From Phaeodactylibacter xiamenensis (GTDB lineage: Bacteria; Bacteroidota; Bacteroidia; Chitinophagales; Saprospiraceae): a stretch of DNA of 64,000 bases. A program made the translations under genes and the position numbers. Positions 18,301 to 27,046 of this stretch are shown piece by piece. Under the pieces are notes generated by a model. That model did not search any database. It was not told the DNA's origin and saw only the letters and a list, made by a program, of their open reading frames with translations. Each line of letters starts with the position of its first letter. Position 1 is the first letter of the stretch. The DNA lies in assembly GCF_000759025.1 (NCBI RefSeq), contig NZ_JPOS01000034.1, positions 124,001 through 188,000 on the forward strand, read 5' to 3'.

Positions 18301-21300
18301 GACTGGACTATTCAGTATGATACGACATTCTCTGCTTTGCCAACAACTACGGAAACCCTGACAGTACCGCTGTTCTGTGATGACTTCGATCATATTTATG
18401 GAGGCGATGCGGGAAGCGTTGCACAGCAAACAGCATTTATTCAGGGAACTTACGGGTTTGTCGGCGCGCCATCCGCTACGGATAATTGCGATACAAATGT
18501 AGATATTACGGCTACAGACGACTTTGCCGCAAGCGGTGACTGTAGAGATGTGGTGATTACACGGACTTTCACTGCTACGGATGACAACGGTCGCACAGAT
18601 AATTGCCAGCAGCAGATCACTTTCCGTAAGCCTACACTTGATGATGTAAACTTACCTTCCTTTACGGTTGCGATTGAGTGCGATGAGGACTATCCGACTC
18701 TGGCAGACGGTAATCCGAGCCCAGAACTAACCGGCTATCCATTCATTTTTACAGCTTTTGGAATCTTTGATATCGCGCCTTCCTATTGCAATATCGGAGC
18801 CTCTTTCGATGACACTCCAGCGATAGACGAGTGCGACGGCCGCTTCAAGTTCCGCCGGGAATGGACGATCTTTGACTGGTGCGATCCGGGCAGCTCCCTT
18901 GTTGTCAATCAGCTGATCAAGGTGGGAGACTTTTCTGCACCTCAGATCGAATGCCCGGCTGGTACGCCACTGGTATATTCTTCCAGCCCGTTCGCCTGTA
19001 CGGCAGCATTTGCGGTGCCTATGCCTGCCAATATTTCAGACAACTGCTCAAGTGTGAGTGTGTATACTGAAATCGTTACAGAAGTGGAAGATAGCATCTT
19101 TAATCAGTACGGCCTTTTTGCAGGTATTGAGATTGATACGGTGGTGGTGCGGACCATTGCACCAGGAGCGAGCCGTTTTGTGGGCAGTATTCCATTTGGC
19201 AGCCACTACTTCCGCTACGTAGCTGAAGACGACTGTGGCAATGCAACAGAGCTGTACTGTCCCTTCGAGGTCGTCGATCAAATTGAGCCTATCGCAATTT
19301 GTGATGACCAACTGAACGTAAGTATTGGCGGTGGGAATATCGTGCCTGGTCAGCCGGCTGGAGCCCGTATCTTCGCTCATGATGTAGACGAGGGTTCCTG
19401 GGATAACTGCGGTGATGTGACCATTCAGGTCTTCCGCAACAATTTCAACCCCGTTACCAATACCTGCGGTACACAAAACAGTGTTGCCGGAGACTACGTC
19501 GATTTCTTCTGCTGTGACGTTGGCGTGACCTCTGATGTGACCCTGGTCGTCACCGACCAATACGGTAATCAGAACACCTGCTGGCTGAGCGTGACACCGG
19601 AGGACAAGATCAATCCATTCTGTGATGCCCCCGATAACGTTGTGGTAGACTGTGATGATCTTCCTTATGGGTTTGACCCAACCAATGCCGATCAGCTAGA
19701 GGACCTCTTCGGCATGGCTACCGGTGCAGACAACTGTGGCATCGCGAGTGTTCAGCAAGTGGCTGCTAATAACAACCTTGATTGTGGCTTTGGTTCCATC
19801 ACCCGTATTTTCCGGGTGACCGACGTGAACGGCCGCAACAGCACCAATAGTTGTGTACAGGTTATTACGGTCAATGAGGTACACAACTACGAAATCAACT
19901 TCCCTAAAGATGCAGAAGCACAGTGCGGTATTGCTGAGCCGGACAGCGTGACCTACAACGAGATTGGCTGCGACCTGCTTGCCATTTCCAGTGCTGATGA
20001 AACTTTCTCGGCCTCTGGGGATGAATGCTATAAAATCTTCCGGACCTGGAAGGTGATCAACTGGTGTCAGTACGATGGCGAAAGTGCCCCGTACATCGTT
20101 GGCAGGGATGAAGACTGCAACGGCACACCTGGCGATAAGAGCATATGGCTGCTGGCTCGCCCGAATGGCAAGATTTACTTCGATCAGGACACTGATGAGT
20201 CATCGGACAACAACGTACCGGGTATCAACTTCTGTGGTACTTCCAATGACTACTACGACTTCGTATACGATGAAACGGGTTTCTACCAGTATACCCAAAT
20301 CATCAAAGTATACGATGATATCGCACCGGAGATTTCCTTCAATGCCGCTTCTCCATTCTGTTCGCTGGATAATGTGGATTGCGATGCAACAGTTGTCTTC
20401 CCATTCACGGTTGATGAGGATTGCACGCCGAACGACCTCGATGTTGATGTCTTCCTGAATGCTTTCAACAACGGTACACTTACACCGCTCAACGGTGCTC
20501 TGTCTGGTGCTTACCCCAACTTCACAATCACGGGGACCTTCCCGATTGGAGTGCACTCCTTTGAAGTACGCGTGAAAGATGGGTGCGGCAATTCTGATCA
20601 GGCAGTGCTGCCATTCAGTGTGATCGACTGCAAGGCGCCGGCACCTATTTGCATCAATGGTCTTGCCATTGAGCTGATGCCGGTAGACGAGGATGGCGAC
20701 AACCTGCCTGATCCAGGCGCAGGCATGGCGGAAATCTGGGCGAGCGATTTCATAGCTTCTCCGATTTCAGACTGTTCAGAGCCCATCAAGTACTCCATCA
20801 ACCGCGTTGGCGAACCCAATGATCCTGATCAGACTGGTTTGATCCTGACTTGCGATGATGAAGGTACGCTGGTTGTGGAAATCTGGGCATACGATGCTGC
20901 CGGTAACGGTGACTTCTGCGAGACTTATATCCTGGTACAGGACAATATGGGGCTCTGCGGTGATGCCTCACCAATGGCAGCAGGTGCAATCAGCACCGCG
21001 CAGGATGAAGCGGTGGAAGATGTAATGGTCAACCTTTCCGGACAAATGTCAGATATGATGATGACTCAGGCTGACGGTTTGTATAGCTTCACCGGACTAC
21101 AGCCCGGGCTGGACTACACGGTTACGCCACAGCGCGATGGTGATGACCTCAACGGAGTATCTACCTATGACCTGGTGCTCATTAGCAAGCACATTCTGGG
21201 CGTGGACCCACTGGATTCACCCTATCAGCTGATTGCAGCTGACGTCAACCGCTCCGGTACGGTAACTACGCTGGACCTGATTCAGCTCCGTAAGCTGATT

Positions 21301-22209
21301 CTGTCCATTACCACGTCGTTCACTGATAATACGAGCTGGCGTTTCGTGGAAGCAAGCTACAACTTCCCGAACCCTGCTAACCCATGGGCAGCGCAATTCC
21401 CTGAAGTGATCAACTTCAATGACCTGCCTTTAGGAGGCATTAGCAATGCCAACTTTGTTGCAGTGAAGATTGGTGATGTAAGCGGTGATGCAACGCCTAA
21501 CAGCTTTGCAGCTATTGACGAGCGCAGCTACGAAGGCCTCTTCGCACTGCAAACAGACGAGCAGGAGCTGAAAGCAGGCAATGAATACCGCGTAACCTTT
21601 ACTGCCGCCGATCTACCGGCTATTGAAGGCTATCAGGCTACGCTGACGCTGAGCAGTGAAGTAGCATTGGTCGACATCGTAAGCGGTGTGGCCACAGAAG
21701 ACCACTTTGGTCTGGTATACGCTGGCGAGGGTATGATCACCACAAGCTGGAACTGGGCGTCTAAAGCGACAGCAGAAGCCCAGGCAGGCACGGAACTGTT
21801 CACACTGGTACTACGTGCAGAAAGCAATGTGATGCTGAGCGAGGTGCTGGGCGTTAGTTCAGCCGTTACCAAAGCGGAAGCTTATGGCAAAGACGGAACC
21901 TTCCGGGACGTAGCCATCGAGTTTAGCGGTACTGCCGCAGCGGTTGCTGGTTTTGAGCTTTATCAGAATAAGCCCAACCCCTTCAAGGGAGAAACTGTAA
22001 TTGGTTTCAACCTTCCGGAAGCGGCTCAGGCGACAGTGACGATCAGCGATGTCACCGGAAAAGTCCTGAAGCTCTACCGCCTCGAAGGTACAAAGGGCTA
22101 TAACCAACTGACTGTACGTTCGGCTGATCTGGCAGCAGCTGGTATGGTCTCCTATACTGTTGCAGCAGGCAGCTATACAGCGACTAAGAAGATGGTCATT
22201 TTAGAATAA
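15316..22209 (+). CDS. Giant secreted HYR/Ig-like protein with dockerin, cohesin-like and T9SS sorting domains (paralog 2)
   Basis: This 2297-residue paralog of the preceding gene has the same order: signal peptide (cut near LFG|QC), fibronectin-III-like domain, HYR/Ig-like repeats, regulatory-like module, dockerin loops (about 1941-1999), cohesin-like region and T9SS domain (about 2213-2297, YQNKPNPF). I chose ATG 15316 rather than the in-frame ATG at 15187. It gives a proper signal peptide, and the 15 nt before it match the leader of paralog 1. Codon use is ordinary and mixed, unlike paralog 1, except for a stretch around 21500-21660 that is nearly identical in DNA to 14080-14240. The inserted domain of paralog 1 is missing. 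The pair likely arose by tandem duplication. Confidence 0.9.
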   Translation: MNIMTLTKPFMTRVPGLFLAVVLLTGWSGKLFGQCPIPANVDVGYDCNGVVTLNWDGSAAANSYTVDIENGNQPVVDFVNMTNTQLTIAAGTLSAGTTYNYAITANCGSSNVASATGSINGDLIQNRLPEIQISDVASPVCGGDDGSFDVVVSDMADGGVSDCNAIYNIVVLANSSEADRQNNVASGEVVSFSLPGSTGAGTTYSVTLELVNEGDCTFNADCVESLSTEVTLAASDNQAPEIEVTGLGGVSVNPGAAFAYSPPEGECGVQLLWSVLPSDNCESPSELSFDVTLTNPDPGAAPTVSFEQIALDAAYVLNIFLAVGENTLTITATDGNGNSEVLDYVLTVNDSRAPEVYGPGDMNVEIPACQNEGVPVNWTIVVADDCDTQPDLQQTSGLASGSVFSEGSYNISYTATDYSGNATVYSFTVNVTQANSPQPIVDISGNGQFHVPACEASEFVVLSGNIYDCDLTADDNLSGAITVSGAPLAITYTLAESGFAYFEAAGNLTPGNYLIDFTYGGVTVDHAVSVIQDANQPAGITMPGNLTFLEPICTAGANLSFQVQISDDCDTDLSGATFTLNGAAAPAIDPLASEPESGLYVWNLSGIPAGVYTLVASYTDGAGDTSEGISELTVTDQPDNSAPIIVYPSQNINVVLDPCAPSTAEVSFQVSAIDNCEGALTPNVSVSGSATIAPSAGNTYVVTSPANAGPFTVSIFAEDGSGNSRSESFAISVTQAAAPSTNLACNDNINVTLNDNCSRVITADMVLEGNFGCLTEADFSITIVNDLNPSNGNIVDGDGQFIYDISGPDVPGFENCWGYVTAEDKTAPVITCPDDTGEAIFSTTVQKIQGALTTTDPQLELADYSCFLDAVGPTTGAHYYDIIEFQVSQDDIYTIYLNTEWGDGFTALYQGSFNPDSPCENILYAADDNILGNVGPIGGLFDPQVRVTLPLRAYETYYVLVSSFGADETGAYEHTIFSDGNGLVGVWNYSQTTLPDWTIQYDTTFSALPTTTETLTVPLFCDDFDHIYGGDAGSVAQQTAFIQGTYGFVGAPSATDNCDTNVDITATDDFAASGDCRDVVITRTFTATDDNGRTDNCQQQITFRKPTLDDVNLPSFTVAIECDEDYPTLADGNPSPELTGYPFIFTAFGIFDIAPSYCNIGASFDDTPAIDECDGRFKFRREWTIFDWCDPGSSLVVNQLIKVGDFSAPQIECPAGTPLVYSSSPFACTAAFAVPMPANISDNCSSVSVYTEIVTEVEDSIFNQYGLFAGIEIDTVVVRTIAPGASRFVGSIPFGSHYFRYVAEDDCGNATELYCPFEVVDQIEPIAICDDQLNVSIGGGNIVPGQPAGARIFAHDVDEGSWDNCGDVTIQVFRNNFNPVTNTCGTQNSVAGDYVDFFCCDVGVTSDVTLVVTDQYGNQNTCWLSVTPEDKINPFCDAPDNVVVDCDDLPYGFDPTNADQLEDLFGMATGADNCGIASVQQVAANNNLDCGFGSITRIFRVTDVNGRNSTNSCVQVITVNEVHNYEINFPKDAEAQCGIAEPDSVTYNEIGCDLLAISSADETFSASGDECYKIFRTWKVINWCQYDGESAPYIVGRDEDCNGTPGDKSIWLLARPNGKIYFDQDTDESSDNNVPGINFCGTSNDYYDFVYDETGFYQYTQIIKVYDDIAPEISFNAASPFCSLDNVDCDATVVFPFTVDEDCTPNDLDVDVFLNAFNNGTLTPLNGALSGAYPNFTITGTFPIGVHSFEVRVKDGCGNSDQAVLPFSVIDCKAPAPICINGLAIELMPVDEDGDNLPDPGAGMAEIWASDFIASPISDCSEPIKYSINRVGEPNDPDQTGLILTCDDEGTLVVEIWAYDAAGNGDFCETYILVQDNMGLCGDASPMAAGAISTAQDEAVEDVMVNLSGQMSDMMMTQADGLYSFTGLQPGLDYTVTPQRDGDDLNGVSTYDLVLISKHILGVDPLDSPYQLIAADVNRSGTVTTLDLIQLRKLILSITTSFTDNTSWRFVEASYNFPNPANPWAAQFPEVINFNDLPLGGISNANFVAVKIGDVSGDATPNSFAAIDERSYEGLFALQTDEQELKAGNEYRVTFTAADLPAIEGYQATLTLSSEVALVDIVSGVATEDHFGLVYAGEGMITTSWNWASKATAEAQAGTELFTLVLRAESNVMLSEVLGVSSAVTKAEAYGKDGTFRDVAIEFSGTAAAVAGFELYQNKPNPFKGETVIGFNLPEAAQATVTISDVTGKVLKLYRLEGTKGYNQLTVRSADLAAAGMVSYTVAAGSYTATKKMVILE

Positions 22210-22244
22210 CAGCAAACAGGCATAACGTACCTGTTTAATCGACC

Positions 22245-22286
22245 AAGCGGGCATCTGGCAATAATAAGCCGGGTGCCCGCTTTTTT
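22245..22286 (+). terminator. Terminator of the second giant gene
   Basis: An 11-bp stem with one mismatch (aagcgggcatc at 22245-22255 with ggtgcccgctt at 22272-22282) ends in a run of T residues to 22286. It lies 36 nt after the stop. Confidence 0.85.
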
Positions 22287-22363
22287 ATTAACCGGGCCCT
22301 TTGAAAAATTTAGTACATTAGAGATTCGTTACAGGAATCAGCACTTACAACTTTTGAATCTCT

Positions 22364-23788
22364 ATGAAGCAGTACCTTCTCATTGCCATCAGCTCCCTGC
22401 TTAGTGCAGTGCTGGCCGTTCTGGCCTACAGATACATTGACCCTCCTAAAGAAGTCATTATCCGGGAGACCGTTGCTGCCCGCTATACCAATTTCGATCA
22501 GATGGATGTGAGCAAGCAGCGTTTGTTCCTTTCTGCTTCGCCTACAGACTTCTCAAGTGCGGCAGAGGCGGTGATCCCGGCTGTGGTCAATATCAAAACG
22601 ATACAGGGCGGAGGAGGATTCGACCTTTGGGGAAGTGCTTCTGTAGGTTCTGCTTCCGGCTCTGGTGTGATCATTTCCGATGATGGCTATATTGTTACCA
22701 ACAACCATGTTATTGAGGATAGCGATGAAATCGAAGTGACCCTCAACGATAAACGCGAGTACCGTGCCGAACTGATCGGTACGGACCCTTCCACCGATCT
22801 AGCCCTAATCAAGGTCAATGCAAAGGACCTCCCTTCGCTCGAATTTGGCAATTCGGATTCCCTGAGGGTAGGGGAGTGGGTGCTGGCCATTGGTAACCCT
22901 TTCAACCTCGAATCTACAGTGACTTCCGGCATCGTGAGTGCCAAGGGGCGTAGTATTGACATTTTGGAAGGGCAGGACCGCATTGAGTCTTTCATCCAAA
23001 CCGATGCTGCTGTCAATCCGGGCAATAGCGGCGGTGCCCTGGTGAACACCAACGGAGAACTAATTGGCATCAACACGGCTATTATCACGCGCTCCGGCCG
23101 GTACGAGGGGTATTCCTTTGCTGTGCCCATCAATTTGGTACGCAAGGTAGTACGAGACCTTCGGGACTACGGCGTGGTGCAGCGGGGCATCCTTGGTGTG
23201 TTTATTGACGAAATGACCAACGAGATGGCTAAACGCCTCAATCTTGATGCGGTGGAAGGCGTGTACATCAACCGCGTGACGCCCGATAGTGGCGCAGACG
23301 ATGCCGGGCTGACAAAGGGCGATGTTATTATTGGCATTAACGGTGTAAAAACTAAAACCCTGCCCGAAATGCAGGAGCAGCTGGGGCGCTATCGCCCGGG
23401 CAACGCCATAAAAATTGAGATCATTCGTGACGGCAACCGGCAGGATGTAGAAGTCATTCTCAAGAATAAGAGTAACAGCACTGCGTTGGTGACCGCCAAA
23501 AATGAAGACATTTTACTCGACCTGGGCTTCGAACTCCGGGAGCTGACCCGGGAAGAACAGCGCCGCCTCGATGTAGACGGCGTGAAGGTGATCAGTATCT
23601 ACCGGGGCAGCCGGGTGGAACGCACTAATATGGACCCCGGCTTCGTCATTACCAAGATAGACAACCGCCCGGTAGACGAGGTGGAAGACCTGGTCAACTA
23701 CCTGGAGCGCGCTTCCGGCAAAATCATGCTGGAAGGCATCTACGAAGGCTACTCCGGAGAATACTACTACGCCTTTCCACTGGATTGA
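22364..23788 (+). CDS. Do/HtrA-family periplasmic serine protease with two PDZ domains
   Basis: It is a DegP/DegQ-type quality-control protease of the envelope. An N-terminal hydrophobic segment (residues 4-22) acts as a signal or anchor. The trypsin-like domain has the full triad: His115 in VTNNHVIE, Asp145 in STDLALIKV and Ser222 in NPGNSGGAL. PDZ1 lies at about 285-370 and a second PDZ-like region at about 385-465. The length of 474 residues is usual for Bacteroidota members. It ends 22 nt before the carboxyltransferase gene, so the two may be co-transcribed, although no functional link is known. Confidence 0.93.
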   Translation: MKQYLLIAISSLLSAVLAVLAYRYIDPPKEVIIRETVAARYTNFDQMDVSKQRLFLSASPTDFSSAAEAVIPAVVNIKTIQGGGGFDLWGSASVGSASGSGVIISDDGYIVTNNHVIEDSDEIEVTLNDKREYRAELIGTDPSTDLALIKVNAKDLPSLEFGNSDSLRVGEWVLAIGNPFNLESTVTSGIVSAKGRSIDILEGQDRIESFIQTDAAVNPGNSGGALVNTNGELIGINTAIITRSGRYEGYSFAVPINLVRKVVRDLRDYGVVQRGILGVFIDEMTNEMAKRLNLDAVEGVYINRVTPDSGADDAGLTKGDVIIGINGVKTKTLPEMQEQLGRYRPGNAIKIEIIRDGNRQDVEVILKNKSNSTALVTAKNEDILLDLGFELRELTREEQRRLDVDGVKVISIYRGSRVERTNMDPGFVITKIDNRPVDEVEDLVNYLERASGKIMLEGIYEGYSGEYYYAFPLD

Positions 23789-23810
23789 TAAGAAAAACCA
23801 CTAACCAAAT

Positions 23811-25445
23811 ATGGCCAAAATCGACATTGAGAAAAGTAAAAACGAAGACGCAATGAAACTGCTGCTCTCCCGTATGCAGCACCGCCTGGAAAAAATCTAC
23901 AAAGGCGGCGGAGAGCGAAAAATTGAGAAGCTGCACAAGAAAGGCAAAATGACCGCCCGGGAACGTATCGAGCGGCTCATCGACAAAGACAGCGACTTTC
24001 TGGAAATCGGTGCTTTCGCCGGATACGAGATGTACAAGGAACACGGCGGTTGCCCGGCGGGCGGGGTGGTCGTGGGCATAGGCTATGTGAGCGGGCGGCA
24101 GTGCTTGATTGTCGCTAATGATGCCACTGTTAAAGCTGGTGCCTGGTTTCCGATTACCGGCAAGAAAAACCTGCGCGCTCAGGAAATCGCCATGGAGAAC
24201 CGCCTGCCGATTATCTATCTGGTAGACAGCGCCGGGGTATACCTGCCAATGCAGGACGAGATTTTTCCGGACAAGGAACACTTCGGGCGCATTTTCCGTA
24301 ATAACGCCCGCATGTCCAGCATGGGTATTCCGCAAATAGCGGCAATCATGGGTAGCTGCGTGGCAGGTGGGGCTTATCTGCCTATTATGTCCGACGAGGC
24401 ACTTATCGTGGAAGGCACAGGGTCCATCTTTTTGGCAGGGCCTTACCTCGTCAAAGCGGCTATTGGTGAAGAGGTCGATCAGGAAACCCTGGGCGGAGCA
24501 ACCACCCAAAGCGAAATTTCCGGCGTAACTGACTACAAAATGCCAGATGACGAAACTTGCCTGGAAACCATCCGCGACCTGGTAGACAAAATCGGGCACT
24601 TCCCCAAAGCAGGCTTCGACCGGGCAGAACCTCAACCGCCCAAAGCTGACCCGGAAGAAATTTACAGCCTGTTCCCGGAAGGCAACGGCAAGCCCTACAA
24701 AACCACAGAAATCCTCAAGCGCCTGGTCGACGATTCCAAGCTGACATACTACAAAAATGGCTACGGGAAGACCATTATTTGCGCCTACGCCCGCATTGAC
24801 GGCTGGTCAGTTGGTATTGTGGCGAACAACCGGGAAGTGGTCAAAAACAAGAAAGGGGAGATGCAATTTGGAGGGGTCATCTATTCCGACTCTGCCGATA
24901 AGGCCGCCCGTTTCATCATGAACTGCAATCAGAAAAAGATACCGCTCGTCTTCCTGCACGATGTCACCGGTTTTATGGTAGGCACACGGTCGGAGCACGG
25001 CGGCATCATCAAGGATGGCGCGAAGATGGTCAATGCCGTTTCCAATTCTACCGTACCAAAGTTCAGTATCGTCATGGGCAACTCCTATGGTGCCGGCAAT
25101 TATGCGATGTGCGGCAAAGCCTATGATCCGCGCCTCATCGTAGCCTGGCCCAGTGCCAAGATTGCCGTGATGGGAGGCTCTCAGGCGGCCAAGGTGCTCA
25201 TGCAAATACAAGTGGCCTCCATGAAGGCAAAAGGCGAAGCGCCAAGCACACAGGAGCAGGAGGAATTGCTCAACCGCATACAGGCGAGCTACGACGAACA
25301 GACTACGCCCTACTACGCAGCTGCCCGGTTGTGGGTGGATGCCATTATCGACCCGCTGGAAACCCGTAAGGTGATTTCCATGGGTATTGAGGCAGCGAGC
25401 AATGCGGAAGTGGATCGCTTCAACCCCGGTGTGCTGCAAACCTAA
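23811..25445 (+). CDS. Acyl-CoA carboxylase carboxyltransferase (beta) subunit
   Basis: It transfers the carboxyl group from carboxybiotin to an acyl-CoA such as propionyl- or methylcrotonyl-CoA. The 544-residue protein has the paired crotonase-like halves of the family: N-half motifs PVDSAGVYLP-like (YLVDSAGVYLPMQDEIFPD) and MGSCVAGGAYLP, C-half motifs GFMVGT and MGNSYGAGNYAMCGKAY. The LPMQDEIFPD region resembles methylcrotonyl-CoA carboxylase (MccB) more than propionyl-CoA carboxylase. The substrate is not certain, and no biotin-carrying alpha subunit is in the window. Confidence 0.9.
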   Translation: MAKIDIEKSKNEDAMKLLLSRMQHRLEKIYKGGGERKIEKLHKKGKMTARERIERLIDKDSDFLEIGAFAGYEMYKEHGGCPAGGVVVGIGYVSGRQCLIVANDATVKAGAWFPITGKKNLRAQEIAMENRLPIIYLVDSAGVYLPMQDEIFPDKEHFGRIFRNNARMSSMGIPQIAAIMGSCVAGGAYLPIMSDEALIVEGTGSIFLAGPYLVKAAIGEEVDQETLGGATTQSEISGVTDYKMPDDETCLETIRDLVDKIGHFPKAGFDRAEPQPPKADPEEIYSLFPEGNGKPYKTTEILKRLVDDSKLTYYKNGYGKTIICAYARIDGWSVGIVANNREVVKNKKGEMQFGGVIYSDSADKAARFIMNCNQKKIPLVFLHDVTGFMVGTRSEHGGIIKDGAKMVNAVSNSTVPKFSIVMGNSYGAGNYAMCGKAYDPRLIVAWPSAKIAVMGGSQAAKVLMQIQVASMKAKGEAPSTQEQEELLNRIQASYDEQTTPYYAAARLWVDAIIDPLETRKVISMGIEAASNAEVDRFNPGVLQT

Positions 25446-25519
25446 GGTGGCCGATCAGCTGCTCCGCCAAACCAAAACCTGCTTTGAATGTTCTTAGCCT
25501 AAAACGAACAAAGCACAAA

Positions 25520-25645
25520 ATGGAGCGCGAGAATCGGTTAAAACTGTGGCTGAAAAGATTAGGTGTAGCCGGCTTTTTATTCTTCCTGATCAAGGGGCTG
25601 GTGTGGATTGCTATTTTCGTGGGGCTGGGCAAATGCGCTCTGTAA
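25520..25645 (+). CDS. 41-residue single-pass membrane protein
   Basis: A short reading frame encodes a basic N-terminus (RENRLKLWLKRLGVAG) followed by one hydrophobic helix (FLFFLIKGLVWIAIFVGLG). The basic-then-hydrophobic layout and the FLIKGLVW core resemble very small uncharacterised membrane proteins I have seen in Bacteroidota genomes, which is recollection rather than a search. It begins 74 nt after the carboxyltransferase gene on the same strand. No function is known. Confidence 0.6.
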   Translation: MERENRLKLWLKRLGVAGFLFFLIKGLVWIAIFVGLGKCAL

Positions 25646-25687
25646 TAAACCCTGCTCATTCATTTACCCATTGTACTAAATCAACCG

Positions 25688-26356
25688 GTGATGCAGAGAC
25701 TTACAACCTTGCTTTTTGCTGTTTTGAGCTCTTTTTCGCTTCTCTTTGGTCAAGATGTTATTCATCTGAAAAACCCTTCTTTTGAAGATGCTCCCAGACA
25801 TAGCAAGGCGCCGAGGGGGTGGAATAGTGAGGGTTTCCTGGAAGAGTCACCATCGGATATTCATCCGGGAGGTAATTTTGGTGTAAACTCGCCCGCTCGG
25901 GATGGTCGAACCTACGTTGGTATGGTCGTACGCGATAATGAAACCTGGGAGTGTGTTGGTCAGCGGCTAGAACATCCGCTGCGTGCATATACCTGTTACC
26001 TTTGGTCTGTTGCGCTCATGCGGTCGCCGGAATACATAAGTATTAGCCGGACTACTAATCAAAAGGCTAATTTTAACAAACCCTGTGTCCTCCGGATTTG
26101 GGGTGGCAAAACCAAAGGCAAAGGGATGGAGCTGCTCAATGAAACCGAACCTGTAAACCACGAAGTATGGGAAGAGTACAAATTGCTGTTAGAACCCTCA
26201 GATACTTATGACTACATTTACCTGGAAGCCTATTACTACTATGGGGGCGAGGAATTATTACCCTTCAATGGTAATTTACTAGTCGACCACTGCTCTCCAA
26301 TCGTGCCCTGTAATATAGCAGAGCCGGAAGATGATTTGTACCAATACGAAAAGTAG
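25688..26356 (+). CDS. Exported protein with NPSFE jelly-roll-like domain
   Basis: The 222-residue protein has a signal peptide (about residues 1-21, cut before QDV). A compact domain follows, with the patterns LKNPSFEDAPR, PRGWNSEG, DGRTYVGMVVRDNETWE and CVLRIWGG. The same pattern recurs in Bacteroidota secreted proteins, often fused to OmpA or T9SS modules, and resembles carbohydrate-binding jelly rolls. Here it stands alone, with no sorting domain. Its stop is followed by another exported protein gene on the same strand, so they are probably an operon. Function unknown. Confidence 0.7.
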   Translation: MMQRLTTLLFAVLSSFSLLFGQDVIHLKNPSFEDAPRHSKAPRGWNSEGFLEESPSDIHPGGNFGVNSPARDGRTYVGMVVRDNETWECVGQRLEHPLRAYTCYLWSVALMRSPEYISISRTTNQKANFNKPCVLRIWGGKTKGKGMELLNETEPVNHEVWEEYKLLLEPSDTYDYIYLEAYYYYGGEELLPFNGNLLVDHCSPIVPCNIAEPEDDLYQYEK

Positions 26357-26412
26357 TGCGAGGTATTATAAAAAATTGTATTTTGAGTGTGTGCCCAAAT
26401 CACACTTTGACC

Positions 26413-26958
26413 ATGCTGCCTATGAGATACCTCTACCTGCTTTTCTTTTGTTGGCCTTTATGGCTTACTGCCCAAACCAACGGGGCAACCGGGCCGCCTT
26501 CCCACCGTCATGGCGCGAAAATACCAAGCCACCGCTACAGTCCACCCGCCGGGGCATCCGGGTTGGAACCCGTAAGCACATTATCAGGATCCTTTAACAG
26601 AGCGTCTGCAGATAATTCAGAAGTATCAGCCAGTACCAAACTGGAAGATGTGGTGCGAAAACTGGGACCGGACCTTATCACGCCCCGGCTGACCATAGAT
26701 GCTAACCTGCTGGATCATTTGTTAAGCCTTCTGGAAACGGAGCAGGACCTGCGGCTGATTCTGGCGGTAGACCACAGTGCCCTGAGTGTGAGGTACGCTT
26801 TGGTACATCGACTGCTGGAGGACCTGGAAGCCTACCCGTCCGTGAAATCCCGGGTAGATATAGAAATGTACGCTCCAATTAGTGACTTCCATACGACCTG
26901 GCTTTACCGGCGTGGGCTCGGCCACCTGATGATTCGGCTGGAGCACCTTCCGAGGTAA
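26413..26958 (+). CDS. Exported protein of unknown function
   Basis: From ATG 26413 the product has 181 residues and opens with a signal peptide (MLPMRYLYLLFFCWPLWLTA, cut before QTN). An upstream GTG at 26356 would overlap the previous stop and add a non-signal-like stretch, so it is less likely. A Ser/Pro/Gly-rich linker of about 60 residues leads to a globular C-terminal domain of about 95 residues, with RLTIDANLLDHLLSLLE and RVDIEMYAPISDFHTTWLY. I do not recognise the family. Confidence 0.6.
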   Translation: MLPMRYLYLLFFCWPLWLTAQTNGATGPPSHRHGAKIPSHRYSPPAGASGLEPVSTLSGSFNRASADNSEVSASTKLEDVVRKLGPDLITPRLTIDANLLDHLLSLLETEQDLRLILAVDHSALSVRYALVHRLLEDLEAYPSVKSRVDIEMYAPISDFHTTWLYRRGLGHLMIRLEHLPR

Positions 26959-26979
26959 GATTGCTCAAAAGTTCCTACC

Positions 26980-27011
26980 TTTCCGGTGCAGGCTGGCGTT
27001 AAATATCTTTG
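26980..27011 (+). promoter_or_regulatory. Candidate promoter of the RlmL-like gene
   Basis: A perfect -7 box TATCTTTG lies at 27004-27011, 36 nt before the ATG. The -33 position (26980) is only TTT, so the match is partial. Confidence 0.45.
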
Positions 27012-27046
27012 CGCGAGCTATTGAGAAATCAGAACGAACCGCCAAT

